Assembly: GCA_961205875.1 (NCBI GenBank)
Contig: OY540818.1
Coordinates: 12,994,761 to 13,058,760 of the forward strand
Reading direction: 5' to 3'
Length of the DNA stretch: 64,000 nucleotides
Source of the DNA: Sialis fuliginosa
Taxonomy: Eukaryota; Arthropoda; Insecta; Megaloptera; Sialidae
Shown here: piece after piece, positions 15,055 to 25,871 of the stretch
Position numbering within the stretch: the first letter of the stretch is position 1
How the letters are laid out: every line of letters begins with the position of its first letter
The notes under the pieces: model-generated
Database searches by the model: none
Told to the model about the DNA's origin: nothing
Seen by the model: only the letters and a program-made list of their open reading frames with translations
Made by a program: the position numbers and the translations under genes

Positions 15055-18000
15055 CTATCTGTTTGCTTGCCATTTGAATTTGGATTTCATGATCCATTGT
15101 TGTCCTGGATCATTTGGAGTACATTCTCGAAGCAGTGGTTGGGCTGGATCACTTGGATCAGGTTTTTGTAAACAGTTTCCTGTATTTATATGTTTGATTG
15201 TTTTCTCCTGCAAATAACAAAATAATCAAAAATATTATTTGCTTTTTTAATGCTGAATAATGTTCATAAATGATATTAAAACATATTAAGGAGCGTTTCA
15301 GTATTATGTAAGTATAATTCCGCTGATTTCAGACCCCCATCACCTTCTTTGTAAGAAAAAATTAGAAAATTATAGACTCCCCCTTATTTTAAATAAATCA
15401 AATAACCTTTTATGTATGGGATTCCCTAAATTGAGTAAGCTACTTTATTTTTATTTCTAATAAAGAATATTTAAACAAATTTGGTATGGAAATAAAATTT
15501 TTTTAAATTAATTTTAAATAATAAATATTATTTTTAAAATATTCATTATTTTGTAAGATTTCTGGTCTCCCCCCACTCACTTCTTTTCTCAGCAAAAGTA
15601 AGAAACAAATTTTACCCCCTCATTCTCTAAGCCTAAACCAAATGTTTCAGAAAGGGTGTAACAGACAGACAGGCACAGTGTTGATTCCAGAAGTGTGATT
15701 TTGGTACAGAACATTAATAAAATACATTATTATTTTAAATACCTGTTCACTATACACCCAAGCTTGGTTTCCTCCCATTCCGTGACAACGTACAAGTTTA
15801 ACTGGTCCCCTTGGATGGGCTGCGTCTAGGCAATTGTCATCAGACATGATTTGTTTTCGTTTAGTATAGGCAAATACTTGATTGCCGCCTAAGTTATGGC
15901 AGTAAGATGACCCTAATGGTTCTCCTGATTTACGACCCATTGTGTCTAAACAATGTTGCGTTTCTACATTACGTACCTGTACAAAATTATAAATTACAAA
16001 TATTACAATAAAATCATACGTAAATGATATAAAATTTTAATTTCTTAAGTAAGTTTAGAATTCTTGGTATAAGTCGTGACATTTTGTAACATATAATAGA
16101 CATTTCCAGTGGTTAATAGTTTAAAAAATAAAATGTCAGATATCCATTTAATTAAATTTGGAAACTTGAATGGTAGACAATGTGACTTATATCCAGAAAC
16201 CTTGTAAGTATTGTAATTAAAACTTACATCTCCTAAATAATAATAGTCTAGTGGCATTTGTGATTCAGGGTATATATTTTCTAAATACCAACGGAAGCTC
16301 TTACACTTCAACCGTTCTCGTAATGCCTTACGCTCAGAAACATCACCAACACTGACACTACGTGCACCTGAAATCAAAACCAAATTAATATCATTACTGT
16401 AATTTTATTGTACATGAAATGAAACAAAGAAACTATAAATTAAAGCATATATAGATAAAATAAAATACAAATGAGAAAACGATGTGCAAAAAAAATTCAT
16501 GCAATCTTAATTTTTTGAGATTTATTTTAAACTTGTAAAATAATGTGATCAAATCTTTGAAACAAGATATTAAGCCAATATTTTTTCATTTAATTTATAT
16601 ACTCAGAACTATAGTAGAAATCTATTTCAACCTCACTACAAGATTTAATAACATTAATAATAAAATTAATCTTTTTAAGGTAGTTGTTATGCAAAACATC
16701 ATTTCAGTAGAATTAAAAAAAAATTCACAGGGGTAAAAGAACAATATCTAACCGAATGTGAAATTTTAACGAAAATTTGCAACTTTAATACATGTCAGTT
16801 ATACCAAGTACATAGGCCTGTTAACCTTCTTGACTGAACGCTTTCGACAGATTTTGATAAAAAAAAACTATCAAACAGCAAAGGGTTATTATTATGATAT
16901 GTAAGAAAAAATTCAAAATGATTCACTGCTTTGTTTTTGAAATACAAACATGGAAAGAATTAAACTTTAACAAACTGTGCGCTGCTAGATGCGTGAGATT
17001 TCTTGAATTGTTGTAATAGCATCAATTTGAAAATCACGCGGCTAGTGGCTCTATTTGTTGATGTAATTTGCATAGCAATGCAAATTTCTCTGATATTTTA
17101 CCATGGTATTATAAGTGTAACTTTTTCATAGTACTGTAGCAAGACAACTACCTTAAGAAAAATTATTTATAATAAAACATTTTATCTTTATAAGCACATA
17201 AAAAACAATAAAATTATCCGACTACAACAACAGATGCATGATAATCCAACACCAATACAATAGTATCATGCAAAGTTAGTAAGGGAGACCTGGATTAATG
17301 TTATAGTAGAACTCCTTCCATTCGTCCAGCCACACCTCGGCCAGACGCGCATTGTTGTGATTTACGATATGACTCGTGCCGCCCGGAAACGTGTACGGAG
17401 TAGACTTACGAAACACGTGCCCTACGTGCGAACATGTCGCTATTTCCAGAGATCCCCCACACATCCACGCCTGTGTGCATTCAGTAGCCGGTAATGACAA
17501 CAATGTTAGTAATTAGCTTTGGTTAGTTTAGTTAATTGACAAATTCACATTTATAAATAACACCTGTTAACTCATATTAATTGTTTTAATAAAAAGCACT
17601 GAAATGGTTAATCATTAAATATATTGATGAAATTTATGTTAATATGTTATATCAGTGGTTTCCAAACTTTTTAGACTCGCAGCGCCCTTCCCTAAGTCAA
17701 AGCGTGACTAACTAGTAATGAACAAGTCAAATAATGGGATTAATGAGCCTCTGTGAAGATGCTGCGCTCCCAAGGGCACAGCGGTACATACTTTGGGAAC
17801 CACTATGTTATATATGATTTAATTTATGATTTTATGTAATCAATTATAATTTCATAAATGATAGCAAGCTTGTGTTTACAAATAGCAATATTGATTTAAT
17901 TTTAGTAAGCTTTGATCTATAGATAAAATAATGTTAATATAAGCTTAATTAATATTAGCATTACATTATTAGATATTACAAATATTACTAATTAATATTA

Positions 18001-21000
18001 ATATTGATTATTAAAAATGAACTGATTACACTTATACATTTTTTCATGATAATTAATATTTAAAATAAAGATAAATAAAACACATCAACCCACTGATCAC
18101 AGATAATAATGAATGTCGTTAATGAATTACTGAAAAATATCTGCCATAAGTTCCAAGGGATAGTGTATGAGTTTCTAGTTAAATAAAACAAATCTTTCTG
18201 GCTAATTAATAAAAGATAGAAAAAAATTAATTAAACATAAATTATAGAAAATAATGTCCCCTACAACTTTTATTATAAATATTTTTATTATTATTAACTG
18301 TTTTATATATAATTTAAAAAAAATTATTTTGTTTATTGATTAGACAGACAAAAAATTATGGAACATAAATATTAAAGGTTCAATATAACTTTTATCTAAA
18401 AATTGTTGTAAAAATGTTTTCACAAATAGGTCTTCTTCCTGGAAGAAAATTGATCCCAAATATAAAATTTCACCCTCTTATGTCGTTTTTGAATTGCAGT
18501 GTCTACAGAGCAATATACAGATATCATGGCAAAAGTAGTTAGAACTAATTCAGGGAAGGTCAAAATGAATATTTCCATCAAAATCTCAAATAAAAAAATA
18601 AATAAAAAAATACATCCTTATATAGGATGGGCCATCTGTTGGTTTTATTTTTGAATTGTGTGTTATTTTGACATTGGGAATACTTTAAAATAGGGGCAGC
18701 ACTAGAAAAAATGACAGAGGACTTTTTTTCAAGAAATTGGTGGAATTTGATGTATAGAACACCGTGATAATTATTCTCCCCCTTCGAAAGAGGGTGCATG
18801 TATAACTTTCTAGGAGCTTACAAATGCTATGTCAAGCGTGTCAGTGTTGCCAATGTCGAAATAATACACACTTCAAAAATAAACCAACAGATGGACCACC
18901 ATAAATATTCAAACACATACATAATGACCATATAAGAAAGTAAAATATATTTAACTTAAAAATAATTAATGATAAATTATTATTTATTATACTACTACCA
19001 TACTAGTTATGCATTGTAAATAATATCCCCTAATTTGTTGTGTTAATATAGACTGTTAAGTACATTTTGCAAGCTGAATACTATAAATATGAAGCTTATC
19101 AAACCTGGGTTCATTGCATAATAGAAATCTCTCCATTCATCCATCCAAACTTCTGCTACACGGGCGGCGTTGTGAAGTACAATTTTCGATACACCACCAG
19201 GGAATGTATATGGAGATTTATCACGGAACACGTGACCGACGCGTGAACAAGGAATTATTTCTAGTGTGCCTCCACATTGCCATACCTGTGTGATCATGAC
19301 GGCAATGCCACGTGCAACAATTTACTTTAATGTAACTTTATATGTATTCATTTTATGATATTTGTATACACAAGCTGCTACACCTATATTATAGCCGTTA
19401 TATGTATAAAAATAAATAATACTTAAAAAACAAGCTGTGTATCAAATATGCAGACATTAAAAGTATTTGTATATTCTAACATATTATAGTAAACTCTGGA
19501 TATAATAACATATTTAAAATGTTACGTTAAAAATTGTATTAAAATAAAGTTCAATAAAAATATAGAAAAGGAAGAAAAACTCATATAAGACACAATTACA
19601 ATTAATTTTGATACACTTTTAGGTAGTTTATATGAGCGCTATTATACCCAGAGTATGGTGTTCAAAATAAATTTTTAAAAAGGTGTATCACATACCCTAA
19701 AACTCATTTCTAAATTTTCACCTCCCCAGATATCCATGCCCTCATCGTACGATCCCAACTCATAGAAATATTCTTTATCGATTGAAAATAGACCTCCCGC
19801 CATTGTTGGTGTATGTAATGGTGCAGTACGATCATTTCCCCTGCGGTCCATTTCACGTTGAGGAACTCTGTACCTAAATAATTAAAATATAACATGTTGA
19901 AACCTAATTTTAATCTTATCAATTCATTACGATAATAACACTCACCATCTGAAATTTAATTTCCAATTGAATCCTCCCCACGTCATATCAGAAGCTGTGA
20001 TATATTGGAAAGTTTCATCAGAAATAACGTCAATGATTGGACAGACAATGATTTTCCTATCATATGCAATGCGTGCTAGTAAAGGTTCAAGCCAGCCTTC
20101 CGTACACTCACAGTGAGCATCGAGGAATGTAATGACTTGCCCGGTGACGTGTTTTGCACCGAGTAAACGTGCCCGTATTAAACCTGACCGTTTTTCTGTA
20201 CGGAATACTAATGTAGGCACTGGCAGAGTTTTTACATAGTCTTCCAGTTCCTTACCCAGATGATCTATTGTTAGGATAATTATAATTAAATATATATTCA
20301 TACAAATGATTACATTTGAATATTAATGCTATTCACCTCTTTCACTAGCATCGTCTACTAGTATAATTTCTTTGAGCAAATTTCTTGGTGATCTATTAAT
20401 AACACTCCACACTGTTCTTAATAATGTTGACCATGCTTCGTTGTGAAATACAATAACAATACTTGTCGTTGGTAATAATGATACATACCGTTTATTTTTA
20501 CATCTATTGAAAATTATTTGTAATATAATAAATCAGTTTTTTAATATTTTTAACTAATATAATTATAAAACTTACCCATCATATCTGACATCTGCTAAAC
20601 TTCTATTAAACAGAATCATGTCACTTGCTAATAAATTAAACTGATTTAGTTTGAATTTTTCTTTCATTAAATCTTCTTGTTCGGGAGGAATTGAAACTGC
20701 TTGACCCATTTCACCTGGTTTACCAATATTTTCTTTTACTGTTGGCGCCGGTCTCCATTTTCTTAACTCCGATGGTTTATAAACAGAATTTTTACTAACA
20801 CTAAGAGCTGTATCGCCCGAATTTACATCTCGTACTAATTTGTTGTAAACTATACTATTTTTATTATTTATTTCTACATCAATTTCACCCTGTTTTTTAC
20901 AGCCCCATGAAGTGGATAAGCAGTCAGAATAAAATGTTAATACTATAACTATAAAAGATATCCATACTAACGACGTAACTAATATTATTCTACACGTATG

Positions 21001-21027
21001 AAGCCGCAATTTACTACGTATTAACAT
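15055..21027 (-). CDS. Polypeptide N-acetylgalactosaminyltransferase (GALNT1/13-like)
   Basis: Coding exons on the minus strand: 20576-21027, 20337-20503, 19946-20264, 19696-19873, then either 19105-19285 or 17290-17470, then 16228-16367, 15743-15976 and 15055-15207, giving 607 aa. It is a type II Golgi protein with an N-terminal membrane segment (about residues 11-32). The GT27 catalytic domain has [13 protein letters not shown] [12 protein letters not shown], the metal-binding DAH (255-257), WGGENLE (362-368) and the GHVF histidine (390). A C-terminal ricin-type lectin domain with CLD and GGNQ repeats follows (about 480-607). It starts mucin-type O-glycosylation by moving GalNAc from UDP-GalNAc to Ser or Thr. 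The NRSPR and QREMDRR strings put it near vertebrate T1/T13; the exact fly orthologue is left open. The two alternative fifth exons are listed separately. Confidence 0.93.
15208..15742 (-). other. Last intron of the GalNAc-transferase
   Basis: Intron between the last two coding exons. It is AT-rich with scattered C- and T-rich blocks, and no conserved element is visible. Confidence 0.6.
17065..17086. promoter_or_regulatory. Perfect inverted octamer-like site
   Basis: AATTTGCAT and ATGCAAATT face each other around four bases. ATTTGCAT is the classic POU-factor octamer. The site lies in the intron downstream of exon 5b. A regulatory role is inference only. Confidence 0.3.
17290..17470 (-). CDS. 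Alternative exon 5b of the GalNAc-transferase
   Basis: This is the second version of the same exon, also exactly 181 nt with the same phases. It runs from [20 protein letters not shown] to INPG. The loop ([18 protein letters not shown]) looks more like vertebrate T1-type enzymes. Because 181 is not a multiple of three, a transcript with both copies or with neither loses frame, so they must be mutually exclusive. Its third codon positions are much richer in G and C than those of exon 5a and the other exons. Confidence 0.85.
17653..17805. mobile_element. hAT-like MITE with perfect 8-bp duplication
   Basis: The 153-bp element starts CAGTGGTTTCCAAACTTTTT and ends TTTGGGAACCACTA. It is flanked on both sides by TGTTATAT (17645-17652 and 17806-17813). 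The terminal sequence and the perfect 8-bp duplication mark a hAT-superfamily MITE. It sits in the intron between alternative exons 5a and 5b. Confidence 0.88.
18630..18896. mobile_element. TIR element between exons 5a and 5b
   Basis: Arms at 18630-18677 and 18849-18896 are near-perfect reverse complements (GGGCCATCTGTTGGTTT at the left, AAACCAACAGATGGACC at the right) around about 170 bp. No clear target-site duplication was found. It can fold into a strong hairpin in the nascent transcript between the two alternative exons. Confidence 0.75.
19105..19285 (-). CDS. Alternative exon 5a of the GalNAc-transferase
   Basis: This is the first of two tandem versions of the exon encoding the end of the Gal/GalNAc-T motif and the flexible active-site loop. 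It runs from [20 protein letters not shown] to MNPG, is 181 nt, starts in phase 0 and ends in phase 1. Its loop ([17 protein letters not shown]) looks to me more like vertebrate T2-type enzymes. Codon use is AT-rich, like the rest of the gene. The acceptor (CACACAG) and donor (GTTTGA) both look usable. Confidence 0.85.
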
Positions 21028-22480
21028 TTTTAATGATTGTTATAGTTTTTAACGATAAGGAAATAACACAGTTAAATCGTTTTTAAATATTATATTTACA
21101 CATGGCTTCTTCGTGAATCTTTTTGATATGTTTAGGTTCTTTAACAATTTTATGACTACTGAATATTCATTGTTTTTTGATATGAGTAGCCATTAGTGGA
21201 GTGTGTCAAAATCTGAAAAATAAAACAATTTAATATCTTATATATTGCCTTTATAATGACATATCAATAGAACCTTTTAAATATTTTATAAAATCAATTT
21301 GTCAGTTATATCAAAACAATTTTTTTAATACTTTTTTTTGTTAAGACTTTTGTTTAATTAACTAACAGAATGAATATTTTTAGAAGTACTTAATACTAAA
21401 ATTGTAGGTATAATAATTACATGTGCTAGTTCAAATTTACAAAACAATTAAAAATATGTACAGCAGTATATGTCAGTTAACAATTATTAATTGCCTTCAT
21501 ATCTTACGAGTAATTATGTGAATGTAAAACTATTGTTGTTTTAGTGCATATAATGATTAAGATATCTGTATGTAATTATAATTTATAATATAAATAATAC
21601 ACACCTAATCTTTTGTAGAAAGAAAATATAGGACAATGTCAAATTTTAGGTATTTTACAATACAACATACTATATTATCAAATTATGTGAATAAAAATTA
21701 AATTTATTGAAATAAACATATAGCTTATCAGTGATATAGTTATGTATTTACTTTCAAAACATGATGTATTTACAATATGAAATACTGCTAGTTTCAATAT
21801 AAAATTAGCAATCTAGAAATAAATAACCTGATTAAACTTTGTAATCAGATTGTTTTATATTTTAGTTTAAAATAATAAAATTATCTGATTAAAATAATTA
21901 AATATATTTTATACAGTAGTAAAAAGATAAGATATGAATTGTGTCATTATTCAAGATTTGATATTTATCATTTGCATTATCAAAAGATAGCTTTAATAAA
22001 TATCAAATAATTAATTAATTAATTAATGTCATAAACATTTTACCTGAATAAATAGGTAGTTACATGACTAATTTTGAAATACGAAATGATTCTATATTAT
22101 GAAATATTGATTTGATTATTTAGCACAAAATGATTCTTATATGTAATTTCGCAATATCGTAATGATTTTTATATCTTAAATACGTGTCTGAAGATTCATC
22201 TACTTTCCAATAATACCGAAAATACTGTAAAGTCAAGGTCGACTACCAAATAGTAAATTATTAATTATTATTTTCAGATATATGCAACGCAATCACTTTA
22301 AATTCCTGACTTAAATACATTTGATTCTAATGTATGAAATTATTTTAATTTTAAACACTGTCAAAACTAAGCAAATTATGTATGAATAACTTACCTATTT
22401 TATTAATTTATTAACCCAAACGTAACATTCTGACACCTGAGCTACACGTCGAACTTATTCACGACTAAACACTAGTGCGA
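21028..22480 (-). promoter_or_regulatory. Probable 5' UTR exons and promoter of the GalNAc-transferase
   Basis: On the minus strand, a splice acceptor (TTTTTCAG) ends at 21213, giving a 5' UTR part of exon 1 at 21028-21212. A good donor (AATAG followed by GTAAGT) ends a likely noncoding first exon at 22395. Transcription would then start near 22450-22490, where a GC-richer patch lies. The rest is AT-rich intron. This is inferred from splice signals only. Confidence 0.4.
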
Positions 22481-22689
22481 AGTTAGCGTTGTCACGTTGT
22501 CACATAACAGTGTATTGGAAATTAATTTTGAATAAATTTTTACACGTTTGTACCAACAGAATTTCTATCACAAAATACAAATCATTTGTACAAATAATGC
22601 AAATATTGTACAACATATTTTGTAAAGAATTTTTATTTATTCGTTGTAATTTAATTATGCAAACTATCCAGTAGAATATTAATAATATT

Positions 22690-23169
22690 ATATTATATAT
22701 CTATGGCCTCCACATTCTATCACGGGCCCCTAGACAGGAATTGTTGGCGGACCCCTCTTTTTTTATATGAATGAATGATCATTTTTTTTAGGTTTTTGAA
22801 TAAAAAAAAAGTCAGGAACGTTTGAATTATCTTTACTTTTTTATACCTACATGCAGAGGTGTAGCTAGGGGTTGTCGAACCCGGCCCCCGTTGGGGGCGG
22901 CAAAATGAGTGAAAATAGCATTATCAGGATTAGTGACATACTCAATAAAAAAATAATACCTCCTTGACAAAATTGAATTTTAGGATTCACTTTTCAATAT
23001 ACAAGAAATAGTAATTCCAACACATCTGGAATGGTATTTTGAAATTGATTTAGGACAAAAAACGGAAAAAAGGGAACACAATTTTTTAAATGAAAAGAAT
23101 TTGCATATAATAACTTTTTTTAATTTATTTATAACTTAAAGTACAAAAGATATACACAGTACTCTTTGT
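22690..23169. other. Gap with a solo hAT-like end
   Basis: CAGAGGTGTAGCTAGGGG at 22854 has the form of a hAT-type terminus and is followed by a G/C-rich tract, but no matching right end was found before RpL37A. It is probably a truncated element. An AATAAA for RpL37A (minus strand, 23124-23129) lies at the right of the gap. Confidence 0.4.
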
Positions 23170-24518
23170 TTACTGTTCTTTGACTTCACGTAACCGTCTG
23201 ACAGCTGATCTGACTGAAGCGGCTGCTGTTGTCGAGTAAACCCACGCACCTCCGGCAACGGTACGCTTGCATCGCTTACATGCCCAAATACCTACACAGC
23301 TACGTTTCATGGCATCCTATAAACAAATACATTAACATATTATCTTAAAACTAATACTTTATTATTTTCACATGTATATTACTGTAACCTAATTGATAAA
23401 TTAATTTTGTAAGAGACCATATAATCAATATAAAACTAACAAAAATCACAACTGGCAGTGTTATGTAAAAATATGCAACATTTTTTTCTGTGGGCTCTCG
23501 TGGTCGTTGTCCATATGAACTAGGTTTTTGGACTGTCATCTATCCTAGTTTATATCAATATGCAATATTAATACTGTTGACATAAAATGTTTTAACTACA
23601 GGAAATTTTTTAAATACAAATTATATTTGAAATATTTTAGTCATAAAGATCTAACTATCATATCATTGTTATATTATTTATGTTTTTGGAATTAAAATGT
23701 GGCACCATGGTCTTTTAAGACATTATTTTTATATTCCGACAAGTATTATCAACTAATATACATTTTATTATGGGACAAAGTTATCTCGATCTTGCTGGTT
23801 CGTTAATTTGCAGCTCCATTATATGATAATAGCAAAACTAAAATTTATAAGTAAATAAATTAACTGAAATATACCTTAGTTTAGTACTTGAACCATTACC
23901 TAAATATAATGTCATAAATATTTTATATTTAAAACATTATATGGAGGGTGCACTTCACATACCAGTACTTAATGCAAACACGTAAGACAAATATTGTGTA
24001 AAATTTGATAAGCCTTGACAAATCCAGAATAGCGAACGAATTATTAGTGTTGATTTACATGCATCTATTTTTACTTAATTTTTATAATAAACATAACATT
24101 AACTGATTTTTTAAATAATTTACTGCTTTTGGTAATCAAAGACAAAATCTTTAACAACGATATGCATCGTGACTAGTTTTCGATACAAATACCATTGAGG
24201 TTAGTTTTCCAAAAATGATAATTTTGTATGTTTATATACCTTTCCACAGAATGTGCATGTATATTTTGAATGCTGCGTGATTTCCATTTTTTTGACCATT
24301 TTACGAAGCGAGGCACCGTATCTGGTTCCATATTTACCAGTGATTCCGACCTTTTTCGTTCGTTTTGCCTAAAAATGAAAACAAGTATATTTTGAGTTAT
24401 GACAGATGGCACGGAAATAATGAATATTAAATATATAAAATATTGTAAAATATCAATTGAACATTAAATAGAACTAAGATGATCAATAATAATATAGATA
24501 AATATAAATAATAACCAT
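23170..24518 (-). CDS. RpL37A: 60S ribosomal protein L37A (eL43)
   Basis: Three exons on the minus strand: 24516-24518 (only the ATG), 24240-24368 and 23170-23316, giving 92 aa, the usual family length. It reads [20 protein letters not shown] at the N-terminus. A zinc ribbon has Cys pairs CTFC and CKRC, and the tail is [12 protein letters not shown] to REVKEQ. It is a structural protein of the large ribosomal subunit. A first exon that stops right after the ATG is common in ribosomal protein genes. A poly(A) signal on the same strand lies at 23124-23129, 41 bp past the stop. A short pyrimidine-rich stretch near 24575-24590 may be the start site. Confidence 0.95.
23351..23539 (-). CDS. Small single-pass membrane ORF in RpL37A intron 2
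   Basis: A 62-codon ORF on the same strand as its host gene. The N-terminus is polar and Pro/Arg-rich ([13 protein letters not shown]). A hydrophobic helix of about 25 residues follows (residues about 25-47), then a short tail with a few basic residues. I do not recognise the family. It could be a genuine nested micro-gene, a retrocopy, or chance in AT-rich intron, where hydrophobic codons are common. The well-ordered polar, membrane, basic layout is the only positive evidence. Confidence 0.3.
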   Translation of the reverse strand: MTVQKPSSYGQRPREPTEKNVAYFYITLPVVIFVSFILIIWSLTKLIYQLGYSNIHVKIIKY

Positions 24519-24683
24519 TTTTAGTGAATTTACTCCTGCACAACTTCAACTGACCACAGACGACAAAGTAACAAGAAATCGCATAGATAAAGGAAATATA
24601 TTCAATTTCTAAAATGATAAGATACGTTTTAGCTTTAGTCTATGCATATTCAAAGAAACAGTGTTCAGATTCACGGTAATACG

Positions 24684-24777
24684 CGGTTAGTGACCGGCAA
24701 GTTTTGATTGGCTGATTTATGGAATGTACCAAAAATTTTATAAATTAGCCAATCAAAACTCGCCGGTCACTAACCGG
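24684..24777. repeat. Inverted repeat upstream of RpL37A
   Basis: Arms at 24684-24720 and 24741-24777 are near-perfect reverse complements over about 37 bp (CGGTTAGTGACCGG at the left, CCGGTCACTAACCG at the right) around a 20-bp loop. Weaker symmetry extends outside. It is probably a small TIR element, about 100-200 bp upstream of the RpL37A start. Confidence 0.75.
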
Positions 24778-25600
24778 TAATTAACCGTTTATGCCGCGAA
24801 TTCTAACAAAATCCGTATCTTTTCTATTTCTATGTATATTTAAATATTAAATATAATTATTTACTATTCTGTACCTATATGGGATGATTATTATGTTTTT
24901 TTAAAATTAATTATATTGATGAATACATACATACATGCATTTTTATAATTTATAAATAAAAGAATTCATAGGTACATAAAAAAAATTACAATAATTTAAC
25001 AATCATATTATATAGCTATGAAAGTTTTATGACCATACGAGAAAGCTGTTAATTGTAATATAGCTGTTGTTTAAAGACTAAAAATATAATAATTTAATAT
25101 TCAAATGAAAAGAGACGCTATAATAAAGAAACATGATTTATTGGATCAACCAACACCTATTCAGCGATTTACATATTTCGTAATTTGCAAAGGATGACAT
25201 TTCGTACTATGCATTCATATACATACAATAATATGCAAATGATAATCATATTTGTCGACCCATCTTTAGATGACGATTCATAAATGATTTATAAAAGCAT
25301 TGTATTCAGATGAAGATACATGTTTGTAATTTAATTTCAGTTTACGCCTACAAGAGACCTAGAGTTTGGGTAGCTACTAAAATATTTTGTACATTAAATG
25401 CTATTTTATTTAGTATGAACAGAACGTAACCAACTTTACAATCCTGGAGGAGCATTATTGATATTTTTTTTTAAATAATAAATAATAAAATAAATATGTG
25501 TCCCAAACAAAAAATCGATTTTCATATGTATTTTTGACCTGCTTTTGAAAATAGATATGAATATTTTTTTGTTGTGTTTAATAGGTCCAGCAGTAGGATC
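24778..25600. other. Gene-free AT-rich stretch
   Basis: No ORF with a recognisable family, no RNA gene and no clear repeat structure was seen. Confidence 0.5.
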
Positions 25601-25609
25601 AACTGTATT

Positions 25610-25790
25610 TTTAAGTTTCCATACCTCAAAATGAAAAAAACCCTTATAGGATCATTTTGTTGTCCGTCTGTCTGCTCGTCAAGATTCTCTTTCTCAGAAA
25701 CGGCTAAAGATATCATGTTGAAATTAATATCAAATACTAAGGTCTACAGTTTCACAGTCTTATAAATTCAATTTTTTAACTCTAACCCTG
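25610..25790 (+). repeat. Dispersed repeat with GTCCGTCTGTCTG core (copy 1)
   Basis: It reads AACCCTTATAGGATCATTTT, then GTTGTCCGTCTGTCTG, then AATATCAAATACTAAGGTCT. Further copies occur at about 59387-59770 (both orientations) and 61610-61860. The short ORFs on both strands across it are by-products of the repeat. Confidence 0.75.
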
Positions 25791-25871
25791 CAATGTAAAA
25801 ATACTTTCCTTTAGGCACAAATGTCTTATTATAGTAAACAGTTAATTATTTTAATTGTGGATTGGTAGTCG

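Noticed and set aside
14906-15217. Overlapping ORFs on both strands at the end of the GalNAc-transferase
   Set aside because: They overlap the last lectin exon in other frames; the lectin frame is the supported one.
25522-25765. ORFs on both strands over the CTGTCTGTC repeat
   Set aside because: Repeat-derived frames that recur in the other copies (59493-59848); not genes.
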